A DNA stretch of 64,000 nt from Pacificoceanicola sp049803835 (GCF_049803835.1 NZ_JBNAGK010000015.1:85223-149222); one strand, 5' to 3'; counted from the stretch's first letter, positions 54,278 through 63,224 are shown. Notes: generated from the letters alone by a model not told the origin. Numbers and translations: made by a program.

Positions 54278-55200
54278 AATACGATTTCGACATGACCCCG
54301 GCGCAGCGTCTCGAAGTGGCCGAGGAACTGCGCGGCGGCACCCTGATGCCGCCGATCATCACTCCCGAGATGGAAGCCGACCTCGCCGCTTGCACCGTAG
54401 ACGAGTTGTCGGTGCCTACTCGCATCGGTCCCGCGCGTGTCATACGCGTCTCTCCGCCTGACCGGACCGAAAACAGTCCCCTCTACATCAACTTCCACGG
54501 CGGTGGCTTTGTCCGGCCTTATCACAAGCGCGACACGATCTTCTGCGCCCAGACCGCGCTGGCCACCGGCGCGCTTGTGCTCGACGTCGACTATCGCCTC
54601 GCCCCCGAGCACCCGTTCCCGGCGGGCCTCAATGAGTGCCATGACGTCACGCAATGGGCTTTCGAGAATGCCGGGACCCTTGGCATCGACCCCGCCCGCA
54701 TCGCCATCGGCGGCCATTCGGCAGGCGGCAACTTCGCCACTGCGATCTGCATCATGGCGGCCGAAAGCGGTTCCTTCCGGGTCTGCGGGCAGGTCCTCGA
54801 CTATCCCTTCACCGATGGTGTCACCCCGCCCGAGGACAAGCTCGATCCGCGCAGCGTCATGCCTGCCTGGCGCATGGACGCCTTCAACGTCCTTTATGCC
54901 GAAGTCCCCGAGAACCTGATGAACCCGCTCCTGTCGCCCGTCTTGGCACGGACCGAGGCGCTTCAGGGCCTGCCCCCCGCGCTTTTTCTGATCGCCGGCC
55001 TCGACCCGCTCAGGCACGAGGCCCGGCGCTACGCCGCCAAACTCATAGACGCCGGCGTCGACGTCGACATCCGCCAGTTCGACGACTGCGACCACGGCTG
55101 GGTCGTCACCGCCCGCCCGCGCCATGAAGAGGCGCGCAGGATCATCTTCGACTGGCTCACAAGCCGCTTCGCCCAACACCAACCCGGAGAACCCATATGA
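54274..55200 (+). CDS. Alpha/beta hydrolase, hormone-sensitive-lipase type
   Basis: A 308-residue esterase with the oxyanion motif HGGGF near residues 73-77, the nucleophile Ser in GHSAGG near 148, a catalytic Asp near 251 (LFLIAGLDPL) and His in DHGW near 276. These mark the HSL-type family, which prefers short-chain esters. It overlaps the metallo-hydrolase stop and the next gene's start by four bases, so it is translationally coupled to both. Confidence 0.9.
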   Translation: MKYDFDMTPAQRLEVAEELRGGTLMPPIITPEMEADLAACTVDELSVPTRIGPARVIRVSPPDRTENSPLYINFHGGGFVRPYHKRDTIFCAQTALATGALVLDVDYRLAPEHPFPAGLNECHDVTQWAFENAGTLGIDPARIAIGGHSAGGNFATAICIMAAESGSFRVCGQVLDYPFTDGVTPPEDKLDPRSVMPAWRMDAFNVLYAEVPENLMNPLLSPVLARTEALQGLPPALFLIAGLDPLRHEARRYAAKLIDAGVDVDIRQFDDCDHGWVVTARPRHEEARRIIFDWLTSRFAQHQPGEPI

Positions 55201-56144
55201 AATCCCTAGCCCTTGCCGGTCTGGCCCTGACACTGGCCGCCTCCCCCGCTCTTGCCGAAGGCTGGCCCGACAAGACCGTCCAACTGATCGTGCCCTCGAA
55301 GCCCGGCGGTGGCACCGATGTGATGGCCCGCATCTTCGCCGATTACCTCGGCCGTCAGACCGGCGGCGACGTAGTTGTCGTCAACGTCGATGGCGGCGGT
55401 GGGGCAATCGCCTATAACCAGGTGATGACCGCCAAGCCCGACGGCTACACGATCCTCTACAACCACACCGGCCTGCTCGCCGGCTATCATACCGGTCACA
55501 GCGACATCGGGCTGGACAGCTTCACCACCATCGGCATCGCGCAAAACTACGCCCCGCAGGTCTATGCCGTCGCCCCCGATGCCCCCTGGAACACGATGAA
55601 GGACTTCGTCGAGGACGCCCGCGTCCACCCCGGCGAGCGCACCGTCGCCGTCTCGCTGGGCCGCACCACGCACTTCATCGCCGGCCTCATCATGATGAAC
55701 GAGGACGTGGATCTGAAGCTGCTGGAAGCCTCGGCCGAGGTCGACAAGGTCGCCGCGATCCAGGGTGGCCATATCGAGATGGGCAACCTCGGCGCCGGCT
55801 CGGCCAAGCAGTACGAACAGGCCGGCGACATGAAGGTACTGTGCCTACTCGACCCCGAGCCGCACCCGGCCTACCCCGAATACGAAACCTGCATCCAGCA
55901 GGGCGTGAACGTCAGTTGGCTGGCGCCGCTCGTGCTCTGGGGGCCGCCGGATATGGACCCCGCGCTCGTCGCCGAGATCAACGCCGCCACCGCCGGCATG
56001 GCCGACGACGCTACCGCGCAAGAAGCTCTGGCCAAGGCCGACAGCGTCTTCGTCTATTATGACGTGGACGCGGCCAATGCGATGATGAAGGCCGAGGACG
56101 AGAAGATCGCCGCGCTGGCCGAGAAACTGGGCCTCGCGCGCTGA
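55197..56144 (+). CDS. Tripartite tricarboxylate transporter receptor, TctC type (second of two)
   Basis: A 315-residue TctC/Bug-family receptor with a Sec-type signal peptide (cut near residue 20, ASPALAEG) and the start WPDKTVQLIVPSKPGGGTDVMAR. It is closely similar in layout to the receptor at 52391, including the VVVVNVDGGGGAIA stretch, so the two are duplicates within one operon. It is followed by the TctB and TctA genes and is probably their direct partner. Confidence 0.93.
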   Translation: MKSLALAGLALTLAASPALAEGWPDKTVQLIVPSKPGGGTDVMARIFADYLGRQTGGDVVVVNVDGGGGAIAYNQVMTAKPDGYTILYNHTGLLAGYHTGHSDIGLDSFTTIGIAQNYAPQVYAVAPDAPWNTMKDFVEDARVHPGERTVAVSLGRTTHFIAGLIMMNEDVDLKLLEASAEVDKVAAIQGGHIEMGNLGAGSAKQYEQAGDMKVLCLLDPEPHPAYPEYETCIQQGVNVSWLAPLVLWGPPDMDPALVAEINAATAGMADDATAQEALAKADSVFVYYDVDAANAMMKAEDEKIAALAEKLGLAR

Positions 56145-56196
56145 CCGAAGACTGGCGGGGGCCACCTGGCCCCCGCACACCCCGGGGAGAACCGAA

Positions 56197-56646
56197 ATGA
56201 ACATGGACAAGCCACTGGGCGCCGGGCTTATCGCCTTCGGTCTCGCCGGCATTGGGGTGACCATGCAGATCAGCGTGCGGACTTTCAACGACGATCCCGG
56301 GCCGAAGCTGTTCCCGATGATCGGCTTCACGATCCTGATCCTCTGCGGGCTAGGGATGCTGCTGGTAAAATCCGCCGCCGAGGCGAAGCCCGGCCCGGAC
56401 CGCGGCGCCCTCACCCGCGGCACCCTGATGTTCGGCCTGATGGTCGCCTATTCGCTCGGCCTGTGGATCTTCGGCTACTACGTCGCGACCCCGATCATGG
56501 TCTACGCCTTCTATCACGTCATCGCCGGCGCCGGCCGCCGTGTGCCCTGGCGCGGGGCAGTCTACGCGCTCGCCGTAACCGGCGCCGTTCACCTGGTTTT
56601 CTCCACCATGCTCAACACACTTCTGCCCACCGGCATGATCTTCTGA
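56197..56646 (+). CDS. tctB: Tripartite tricarboxylate transporter small subunit, TctB type
   Basis: A 149-residue membrane protein with four predicted helices (about 8-26, 40-60, 78-105 and 120-140). The PGPKLFPMIGFTILILCGL segment near 30-50 is characteristic of TctB. It acts with TctA to move a carboxylate using the proton or sodium gradient. A GGGGAG tract precedes the ATG. Confidence 0.93.
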   Translation: MNMDKPLGAGLIAFGLAGIGVTMQISVRTFNDDPGPKLFPMIGFTILILCGLGMLLVKSAAEAKPGPDRGALTRGTLMFGLMVAYSLGLWIFGYYVATPIMVYAFYHVIAGAGRRVPWRGAVYALAVTGAVHLVFSTMLNTLLPTGMIF

Positions 56647-56655
56647 GGCCGCCCT

Positions 56656-58143
56656 ATGCAGGACATCCTTTCCAGCTTCGGCACGCTGCTCCAGCCGCTG
56701 ACGCTGCTCATCATCCTGATCTCGACCGCGCTCGGTATCGTCCTCGGCGCCATCCCCGGCCTGTCGGGCGGCCTCGGCGTCGCGCTCCTTCTGCCGCTGA
56801 CATTCGGCATGCAGGCCGAGACCGGCCTCGCCATGCTGGTCTCGATCTGGGTCGGCGGGGTCTCGGGCGCTATGATCGGCTCGATCCTCCTCGGCATCCC
56901 CGGCTCGCCCTCGGCCATTGCGACCACGTTCGACGGCTACCCGATGACCCGCAACGGCCAGGCGGTGAAGGCCCTTGGCGCCGCCATCACGGCAAGCTTC
57001 GTCGGCACCTTCCTGTCGATCCTGATCGCCATGGCACTGTCCCCGGTCATGGCCCGCCTCGCCCTGAAGATGGGACCTTGGGAATATTTCTCGCTCGGCT
57101 TCTGTGCCATTTCGCTGGTCGCCGCGCTGTCCCGCGACGGCGTCTTCCACGGCCTCGCCGCGGCGGCCCTCGGTCTGATTCTTGCCTCGGTCGGATTCGC
57201 TCCCATCGACGGCTATGCCCGTTTCACCTTCGGCAACATTTACCTGTCGGGCGGCTTCGATCTGATCCCGCTGATGCTGGGCCTTTTCGCCCTGAAGCAG
57301 ATCGTCCAGGACCACGCCGCCGGACAGCAGCAGGTGCCCGAGGTCGATGTCAGCGACATCAAGGGCTTCGGCGTCACCCTTCAGGAATACCGCGATAACG
57401 TCTGGAACATGATCCGCTCCTTCGCCATTGGCCTCTGGATCGGCTTCCTGCCCGGAATGGGCGCGGCGCTGTCGAACATGGTTGCATATGCCCAGGCCAA
57501 ATCCGCCTCGAAACACCCCGAGAAGTTCGGCAAGGGCTGCATCGACGGCGTCTTCGCCTCAGAAACCTCGAACAACGCTTCGGTCGGCGGAGCCCTCATC
57601 CCCATGGTCGCCCTCGGCATCCCCGGAGACGGCGTCACCGCGATCCTCCTCGGCGGGTTGATGATCCACGGCGTCCAGGCCGGCCCTTTGCTGTTCAACA
57701 ACAACCCCGAGATCGTCTATGCGCTTTTCCTCACGGCGCTGATCTCGGCGATCCTGGTTCTTGCCCTGCAATTCTGGGGAATGCGCCTGTTTCCGGCGAT
57801 CCTGAAGATTCCCTATCACTATCTCTACCCCGCCATCGTCGTGCTGGGCTTCATGGGCGTCTTCGTCGGTTCGTCGACTGCGTTCAATTACGTCCTGCTG
57901 CTCGGCTTCGCTGCGCTCGGCCTTTCGATGGACCGGCTGCGCCTGCCCATCGGACCGTTCATCCTGGCCTTCATCCTCGCGCCCATGCTGGAACTCAACC
58001 TGCGCCGCGGCATGACCTACACCGACGAGGGCATCCTGCCATTCTTCACTCGGCCGATCTCGGGTCTCCTTCTCGCTGCCGCAGTCCTCAGCGTCGTCTC
58101 GCCGTTCCTAATGCCGTACCTTCGCCGGACCGCACGTGGATAA
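56656..58143 (+). CDS. tctA: Tripartite tricarboxylate transporter large subunit, TctA type
   Basis: A 495-residue permease with about 11-12 transmembrane helices. It carries the duplicated TctA motif, GAIPGLSGGLGVALLLPLTFGM near 30-50 and GALIPMVALGIPGDGVTAILLGGLMIHG near 310-340. It is the last gene of the TctC-MBL-esterase-TctC-TctB-TctA operon. Confidence 0.95.
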   Translation: MQDILSSFGTLLQPLTLLIILISTALGIVLGAIPGLSGGLGVALLLPLTFGMQAETGLAMLVSIWVGGVSGAMIGSILLGIPGSPSAIATTFDGYPMTRNGQAVKALGAAITASFVGTFLSILIAMALSPVMARLALKMGPWEYFSLGFCAISLVAALSRDGVFHGLAAAALGLILASVGFAPIDGYARFTFGNIYLSGGFDLIPLMLGLFALKQIVQDHAAGQQQVPEVDVSDIKGFGVTLQEYRDNVWNMIRSFAIGLWIGFLPGMGAALSNMVAYAQAKSASKHPEKFGKGCIDGVFASETSNNASVGGALIPMVALGIPGDGVTAILLGGLMIHGVQAGPLLFNNNPEIVYALFLTALISAILVLALQFWGMRLFPAILKIPYHYLYPAIVVLGFMGVFVGSSTAFNYVLLLGFAALGLSMDRLRLPIGPFILAFILAPMLELNLRRGMTYTDEGILPFFTRPISGLLLAAAVLSVVSPFLMPYLRRTARG

Positions 58144-58240
58144 CTCGGTCGCCGAAGCCGCAAGTCGTAGAAAACAGCGCATCGAGGGCAGACCAGGTTC
58201 GCAGACTTGCCAACAATTGCTTTCGGCCGTGTCACGGCGG

Positions 58241-58624
58241 TCAGCGTGACGGGGCGTGCTGTTCCTCCCACTCAAGCGGGAACGGCTCCAATCCCCGCGC
58301 CAGCGTCACCGCGGGGCCCTGCTTCCCGTCCAGGATCGCCTCAACGATTTCTGGAGCCAGCAGTGTCAGGCGCAGGACGCGAGCCATGTAAGTGAAGGCG
58401 ATCCCTTCCTTCTCGGCCAGTTCGGAAATCGACGCGAACTCGCCCGACTCCAGCATGTGCTTCCAGCGGAAAGCGCGAGCCAGAGCCTTGATCAACGTGC
58501 TGTCCGTCCGGCGCGACGGCATCGCGCCATCCGGCAATTGCATCTCCTTTCGCCCACCGCGCTTCACGACGCGGAACGGGACGTGGAGCGTGACCGTCTC
58601 GGGGATCGGAGCCAGGCGGGTCAC
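58241..58624 (-). CDS. Recombinase-module accessory protein (ParB-like HTH type)
   Basis: A 127-residue protein whose C-terminal 80 residues contain LIKALARAFRWKHMLESGEFASISELAEKEG and then YMARVLRLTLLAPEIVEAILDGKQGP, a helix-turn-helix pattern like the KorB/ParB-type HTH. Proteins of this look regularly follow the large serine recombinase in alphaproteobacterial integrated elements. The GTG at 58624 overlaps the recombinase stop (GTGA). It may assist or regulate recombination; this is inference from context. Confidence 0.78.
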   Translation of the reverse strand: MTRLAPIPETVTLHVPFRVVKRGGRKEMQLPDGAMPSRRTDSTLIKALARAFRWKHMLESGEFASISELAEKEGIAFTYMARVLRLTLLAPEIVEAILDGKQGPAVTLARGLEPFPLEWEEQHAPSR

Positions 58625-59946
58625 GCAGCTTCTCCGATGTCGCCAGCCAGCATCTCGCGTGCCAGACCGCTGAGCCCGTCGACGCGGAGCCCGACGTTGA
58701 ACCCGTCCGTGCCTATGTCGACACGGTCGACCAACAGCGCCACGATGCGGGCCTGTTCGGCGGGGAAGAGTTCGTCCCACAGCGGGTCGAGTTGCTGCAG
58801 AGCGGCACGCGCGTCGGCTTCCGTTATGTCGGCGGCATGGGTGCGGGCCGCTTTCCATGTCCCCGCAATGATCTCGGGCTGACGAAACACAGCCCGCAAC
58901 TGGTCGATGACCGCAGCCTCAATCTCGCCCGCAGGCACGCGGCCGATGGGGCAGGATCCAGCGCCATGCTTCAGCACGGTCTGGCTGACGTAGTAGCGGT
59001 ACAACCGCCCGCCCTTGCGGGTGTGGGTCGGTGAGAATGCCGCGCCATCGGGTCCGAACAGCAACCCTTTCAGCAGCGCCGGGGTCTCGGCGCGGGTGCG
59101 GGCGGCGCGCTTGCGGGGGCTTTCCTGCAGGATGGTGTGGGCGCGGTCCCACGTCTCGCGGTCGATGATGGCGGCATGCTCGCCGGGATAACTGTCGCCC
59201 TTATGCACGGCCTCCCCAATGAGGGCACGGTTGGACAGCAGCCGGTAGAGGTACTTCTTGTCGATCCGGTTGCCGCGCGGCGTCCGGATACCGCGTTTGG
59301 CCACCTCCCGCGCCAGTTCCGTGCAGGACCCGATCTCGAGGAAGCGGGCGAAAATCCAGCGGACATGGTCCGCGCGTTCCTCGTCGATGACCAGCTTCCG
59401 GTTCTCGACCCGGTAGCCGTAGGGCGGGACGCCACCCATCCACATGCCCTTTTTCCGGCTGGCGGCCACCTTGTCGCGAATGCGCTCGGCCGTGACTTCC
59501 CGCTCGAACTGGGCGAAGGACAGCAGGATGTTCAGGGTCAGGCGCCCCATGGACGTGGTGGTGTTGAAGGACTGCGTGACCGACACGAAGGTGACGCCAT
59601 TGCGGTCGAAGACATCGACCAGCTTGGCGAAGTCGGCCAGCGAGCGGGACAGGCGGTCGATCTTGTAGACGACAACCACGTCGACCAGCCCGTCCTCGAT
59701 GTCGGCCATCAGGCGCTTGAGGCCGGGCCGCTCCAGCGTACCGCCGGAGATGCCGCCATCGTCATACTGATCGCGGACCAGCACCCAGCCTTCTGACCTC
59801 TGGCTGGCGATGTACGCTTCGCTGGCCTCGCGTTGCGCATGCAGGCTGTTGAACTCCTGCTCCAGCCCTTCCTCGGAAGATTTACGGGTGTACACGGCGC
59901 AGCGGAGTTTCCGGACGACCTTGGATTTGTCAGCAACCTTGGTCAT
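58621..59946 (-). CDS. Large serine recombinase
   Basis: A 441-residue site-specific recombinase. The resolvase domain (about 15-160) contains the YTRKSSEEG motif with the nucleophilic Ser near 23-24, the YDDGGISGGTLERPGL block and VVYKIDRLSRS. A Recombinase domain (about 185-285) and a Cys-containing zinc-ribbon-like region (ALLKGLLFGPDG... with a Cys near 365) follow, then a C-terminal helical part. It is shorter than phage integrases such as phiC31 but standard for this element type. AAGGAGG precedes the ATG, and the start overlaps the DUF2924 stop as ATGA. Confidence 0.93.
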   Translation of the reverse strand: MTKVADKSKVVRKLRCAVYTRKSSEEGLEQEFNSLHAQREASEAYIASQRSEGWVLVRDQYDDGGISGGTLERPGLKRLMADIEDGLVDVVVVYKIDRLSRSLADFAKLVDVFDRNGVTFVSVTQSFNTTTSMGRLTLNILLSFAQFEREVTAERIRDKVAASRKKGMWMGGVPPYGYRVENRKLVIDEERADHVRWIFARFLEIGSCTELAREVAKRGIRTPRGNRIDKKYLYRLLSNRALIGEAVHKGDSYPGEHAAIIDRETWDRAHTILQESPRKRAARTRAETPALLKGLLFGPDGAAFSPTHTRKGGRLYRYYVSQTVLKHGAGSCPIGRVPAGEIEAAVIDQLRAVFRQPEIIAGTWKAARTHAADITEADARAALQQLDPLWDELFPAEQARIVALLVDRVDIGTDGFNVGLRVDGLSGLAREMLAGDIGEAA

Positions 59947-60392
59947 ACCCGCCCTCCTTGACGTTTGAGCCCAAAGAATACGAGCCCGTTCCAGCGGGTC
60001 CCGGTGATCGCGCGCGCGATGGCCGACAGCGACTTGTAGGGCCGCCCCTGCCATTCGAAGCCATCGGCGGTGACGGTGACGACCTGTTCCACCCCCTGCC
60101 ATTCGCGCAGCAACCGCGTGCCAGTGATCGGGCGGTCACGGTCGAGGCGGATGCTGCGCTTCTTGCTGTCGCCGCCGTCCAGATCCTCGCCAAGCTGTTC
60201 CAGCCGCCGGATTGTCTCCGGCTTCAGCCCGCCATAGGCGAGTTCCTGGATGCGATAGGCCAGGCGGCTCTCCAGATAGCGTCGGTTGAAAGGCGGCGGT
60301 TCGCTGTCGAAAAGTTCCCGCCATTGGGTTTTCAGTTCCAGCGTCGGGGTGGTTTTCAGCGCGGCGAGGCGCGCGGGGATCGTGTCGGTCAT
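59943..60392 (-). CDS. DUF2924-domain protein
   Basis: A 149-residue DUF2924 protein, basic and helical at the start (LAALKTTPTLELKTQWRELFD, then NRRYLESRLAYRIQELAYGGL) with a C-terminal DNA-binding-like segment FEWQGRPYKSLSAIARAITGTRWNG. The family almost always accompanies serine recombinases of this type. AAGGAG precedes the ATG, and both ends overlap neighbours as ATGA. Confidence 0.92.
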   Translation of the reverse strand: MTDTIPARLAALKTTPTLELKTQWRELFDSEPPPFNRRYLESRLAYRIQELAYGGLKPETIRRLEQLGEDLDGGDSKKRSIRLDRDRPITGTRLLREWQGVEQVVTVTADGFEWQGRPYKSLSAIARAITGTRWNGLVFFGLKRQGGRV

Positions 60393-60592
60393 GCGGTTCT
60401 CCTTTTGTCGGTGGTTGCATGACCGCTCTGGTCGGGCGGGAAGTGAAGCGAACTTTCTCCATTTGAACCAGATACTTGGTCGCACTCCCGCATCTGGAGG
60501 CGGATCAAACCGAGAGCCAGCAAGCGGCACAGTTCGGCCCGGCGTTCGAGGGGTTTCATATGCGCCGGTGGCAAAGGGTTGGGCAATTTCAT
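60389..60592 (-). CDS. Small leader protein of the recombinase module
   Basis: A 67-residue protein containing MKPLERRAELCRLLALGLIRLQ and, near its end, GESSLHFPPDQSGHA. I recall similar 60-70-residue proteins directly upstream of DUF2924 genes. GGAG lies six bases before the ATG at 60592; a second Met at 60559 is possible. The stop overlaps the DUF2924 start as ATGA, which makes a four-gene run of overlapping stops and starts. Confidence 0.75.
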   Translation of the reverse strand: MKLPNPLPPAHMKPLERRAELCRLLALGLIRLQMRECDQVSGSNGESSLHFPPDQSGHATTDKRRTA

Positions 60593-60749
60593 CGTGGTCT
60601 CCAGGTCGTTCTGAACTGGAAAAGCCGTGTTGGGAGGACAAATGGGACAGACGTCGGTTTCTTTTGTTGGCGCAACTCAACAAAAAGGCGATCATTAATC
60701 TCCATATGCGCGAAACATGAAGTGTCTGGTCTTGGTGGAGAAAGTTGCC

Positions 60750-62951
60750 ATGGTTCGATCACCCCAAAAGTCATGCCCAAATCTGTCGCGGCTTTTTGAC
60801 GACGCGAGCGCAGATCAAGTGGCGGAGTTTCTTGCCAATTCGGCTTTTGAACGATTGGGGTGGGTTCGCAGGTACATGGAAGAGCCGAACAGCTCCGAAG
60901 ATCCGGCTCCCGAAAGAATGCTGCATGCGGAGACGAAGAACGCGCTGCGTCCCCTTGAATCCGAGGCCACCCGGATCGTGATACTCGCGAGCAATCGCGG
61001 CGAGTATGTCCTGGAGGGTCTGGCCCGAAGCAAACTCGACTCCAATCGGGCACAATTGCTTCTTGGCCAAAGGGACATGCTGGCGCGCAGTCTTTGGGCT
61101 TACAGCAACGAGCACGGGTTGTTTGAAGCGGCGGAAAACAGCCTCCACATGCGCCTCTACCGGCGTTTCGACAAGCACTACCAGACTTTTATTGCAGCCC
61201 CGTCCATTGCGGGCGGCCCGGACGCTGGCAGTGCGGTGCTGGACACGCTGCTCTCAGAGCTTAACAGCCAGCTTGATCGTGGCGATGGATACAGCATCGA
61301 CAAGTTCGACATCCCCGAAGAAGGCGAAGAGCCGGCTGCCGAGATGTACATGCTCTATCATCCCGATCCCCCTACAAGCGTTCGGGAAATCGACGATGAC
61401 GGAAAGCGATCGAGCATTTACTTCCGGCCGCCCGGCGAAGCCATGATCGCCTACACGCCTTCGACAGGCCGGGTGCATGTTCGCGCCGGAAGTCGGCAAC
61501 TCAGACATGCCATTGCGGAACGCTTCATCAAGACCGCGCTCAACCAATCCTATTCCAATCAGCCGATCGATTTTCAGGCATATGACATTTCACGGTTCCT
61601 GCAGGGGTTCGACCTGGACACGCCGGATCTCGACGATGTGGTAGTCGTCCGTGCGGCGGTGATCCGGGTCGATATCAACATCGGGAACCTCGCCAACCGC
61701 CTGTCAGTTGCGACTACGATCAAGCAAGACATATCCGAGATCATCGATAGTCAACCTGGCCTGTCCAAGACCTTCGCGCGGGCGATAGCGATCCGCTTCG
61801 TCGAGATTGCAGTCCAATATCGCCGTGCCGAGCTCCGCGAGTTACAAACATTGGATTTCACGCTCACCGATCAGAACACCAGCAGCTTGCTCAGCCTGGA
61901 CGATGAATTCGAAAGGGGTTTGGGGCACCTCCTTCTGCGGCACTGGAAGATCCTGCGTGAAGGTCGCGAGGCTGGAGAGGCAGAGCGGACTGCGGTCATC
62001 CCTGCCTTGCTCGCGATCTGGGACAGCAAAGCCACAAAAGTTTCCGGTTCCTGGCTCCGGTCTCGGGGTATTGATCCGGACCTTCTGATGGACATCGGAT
62101 TTTTGGTGCCTGCAGGTTGGCAGGAGGAAGAGGTCCTGGACGAGGACGACGAACTGGGCGCTGTTGATGCCGGAATCGTCGTCCGTCTGGAGAATGGGCA
62201 AGACGAGGAAAACCCACGCAAATTGGCCGATATCGAAATTTCCGAGGGACAGGTCGTGATCGACCCCGACCCGGACCGCTATAGGAAGTATCGGGTCAGA
62301 GATGGTTGGGTCGCACAACACCTGAAAACGCAGGTCCAGCATGTGTTTGACGCACCCAACGTTGAAGAGCTTTCGGACAACCTCGTGTTTCTCGGAACAC
62401 TGGACGTCGATGGGAGTCGCGCCCCTGTCTATCTCGCGCGCGGCCTCGATCAGGAAAAGATCCGATCGGCCATCGATACACAACTTCGCGCGCGCCACAA
62501 CCTGGGCATCGGGTTGGTGCTGCAAGCCGGTACAGGTCTTGGACCGTGCATTGCAGCGAACGTTCTCACGTCGCTCGCTGATCACATCGACACAACCCGG
62601 CCCGACATCACACTCGTCGCCGACAAACTTCGCGAGGTCTTCCGCCGGAACCGGCTCTTGGCACGCGGCGGACAAACGGTCGAGCTCAGGCGGGCAGGAA
62701 ATAATCTGGCTACGCTGTTTGTCCCCGGCAAAGGCAACATCACCATCGACGGCGCAAACCGGATAGACGTTCTCCAGCGACTGGTCGATGCCCATAACAT
62801 GGGGCCGATGCCAATGAAGACGCAAGATATCGTCAGAGGAATTGCCGAGGATCAGTCCATGACGAACATCTTCAAACAACCCCTGTGGAACAAGCTGAAG
62901 GCCAACTTCCTTCGGAGTTCCGGCAAGGGACAATGGGAAATCGCTTCCTAG
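60750..62951 (+). CDS. Unrecognised 733-residue protein in the recombinase element
   Basis: I do not recognise this protein. It is soluble and acidic, with no signal peptide or membrane segment. Residues 1-150 are helical (including YVLEGLARSKLDSNRAQLLLGQRDMLARSLWAYS-like stretches). About 230-330 is a mixed alpha/beta part with repeated VRAAVIRVDI-type strands, an acidic linker with EEEVLDEDDE falls near 475, and the last 60 residues (MKTQDIVRGIAEDQSMTNIF then WNKLKANFL) look like a winged helix. GGAG lies nine bases before ATG 60750; an upstream ATG at 60717 lacks a ribosome site. It is transcribed away from the recombinase module, in cargo position. Confidence 0.8.
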   Translation: MVRSPQKSCPNLSRLFDDASADQVAEFLANSAFERLGWVRRYMEEPNSSEDPAPERMLHAETKNALRPLESEATRIVILASNRGEYVLEGLARSKLDSNRAQLLLGQRDMLARSLWAYSNEHGLFEAAENSLHMRLYRRFDKHYQTFIAAPSIAGGPDAGSAVLDTLLSELNSQLDRGDGYSIDKFDIPEEGEEPAAEMYMLYHPDPPTSVREIDDDGKRSSIYFRPPGEAMIAYTPSTGRVHVRAGSRQLRHAIAERFIKTALNQSYSNQPIDFQAYDISRFLQGFDLDTPDLDDVVVVRAAVIRVDINIGNLANRLSVATTIKQDISEIIDSQPGLSKTFARAIAIRFVEIAVQYRRAELRELQTLDFTLTDQNTSSLLSLDDEFERGLGHLLLRHWKILREGREAGEAERTAVIPALLAIWDSKATKVSGSWLRSRGIDPDLLMDIGFLVPAGWQEEEVLDEDDELGAVDAGIVVRLENGQDEENPRKLADIEISEGQVVIDPDPDRYRKYRVRDGWVAQHLKTQVQHVFDAPNVEELSDNLVFLGTLDVDGSRAPVYLARGLDQEKIRSAIDTQLRARHNLGIGLVLQAGTGLGPCIAANVLTSLADHIDTTRPDITLVADKLREVFRRNRLLARGGQTVELRRAGNNLATLFVPGKGNITIDGANRIDVLQRLVDAHNMGPMPMKTQDIVRGIAEDQSMTNIFKQPLWNKLKANFLRSSGKGQWEIAS

Positions 62952-63016
62952 AATTCTCGGCTCCGGTCCGGCTCCGGTCCGAGGTCTGACAAACTCCGAT
63001 TCAATCGCCGAAAAAT

Positions 63017-63039
63017 GCCTCCACATGCAACATGGAGGC
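63017..63039 (+). promoter_or_regulatory. Hairpin that can hide the ribosome site of the Com-like gene
   Basis: GCCTCCA pairs perfectly with TGGAGGC across a nine-base loop. The right arm contains the GGAGG ribosome site six bases before the ATG at 63045, so folding would block translation. This suggests protein- or RNA-dependent translational control. Confidence 0.5.
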
Positions 63040-63044
63040 GACAA

Positions 63045-63224
63045 ATGCCCACACATTCTCAACATGACTGGCGCTGCACCTGCTGCGGCAAGCTGCTTGG
63101 CCGTATCGAGAACGGCCGTATCCGCATTCTTGTTTCGCGGAGCCATCCGTACCTGGTCAGTGCGCCGGTGACGTCGGTGTGCCGCGGCTGCGGCGCGCTG
63201 AACGAGCTGACGCGGCTGCCGTGA
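63045..63224 (+). CDS. Com-like zinc-ribbon protein
   Basis: A 59-residue protein with two CxxC knuckles (CTCCGKLLG near residue 10 and CRGCGALN near 49) spaced like the Mu Com family, whose founding member is an RNA-binding translational activator. G-K-L-L-G followed by a short I-x-N-G-x-I strand is characteristic of this zinc-ribbon type. The start at 63045 follows GGAGG; an upstream frame Met at 63015 has no site. In cargo position next to the 733-residue gene it might regulate it or the downstream gene. Confidence 0.6.
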   Translation: MPTHSQHDWRCTCCGKLLGRIENGRIRILVSRSHPYLVSAPVTSVCRGCGALNELTRLP

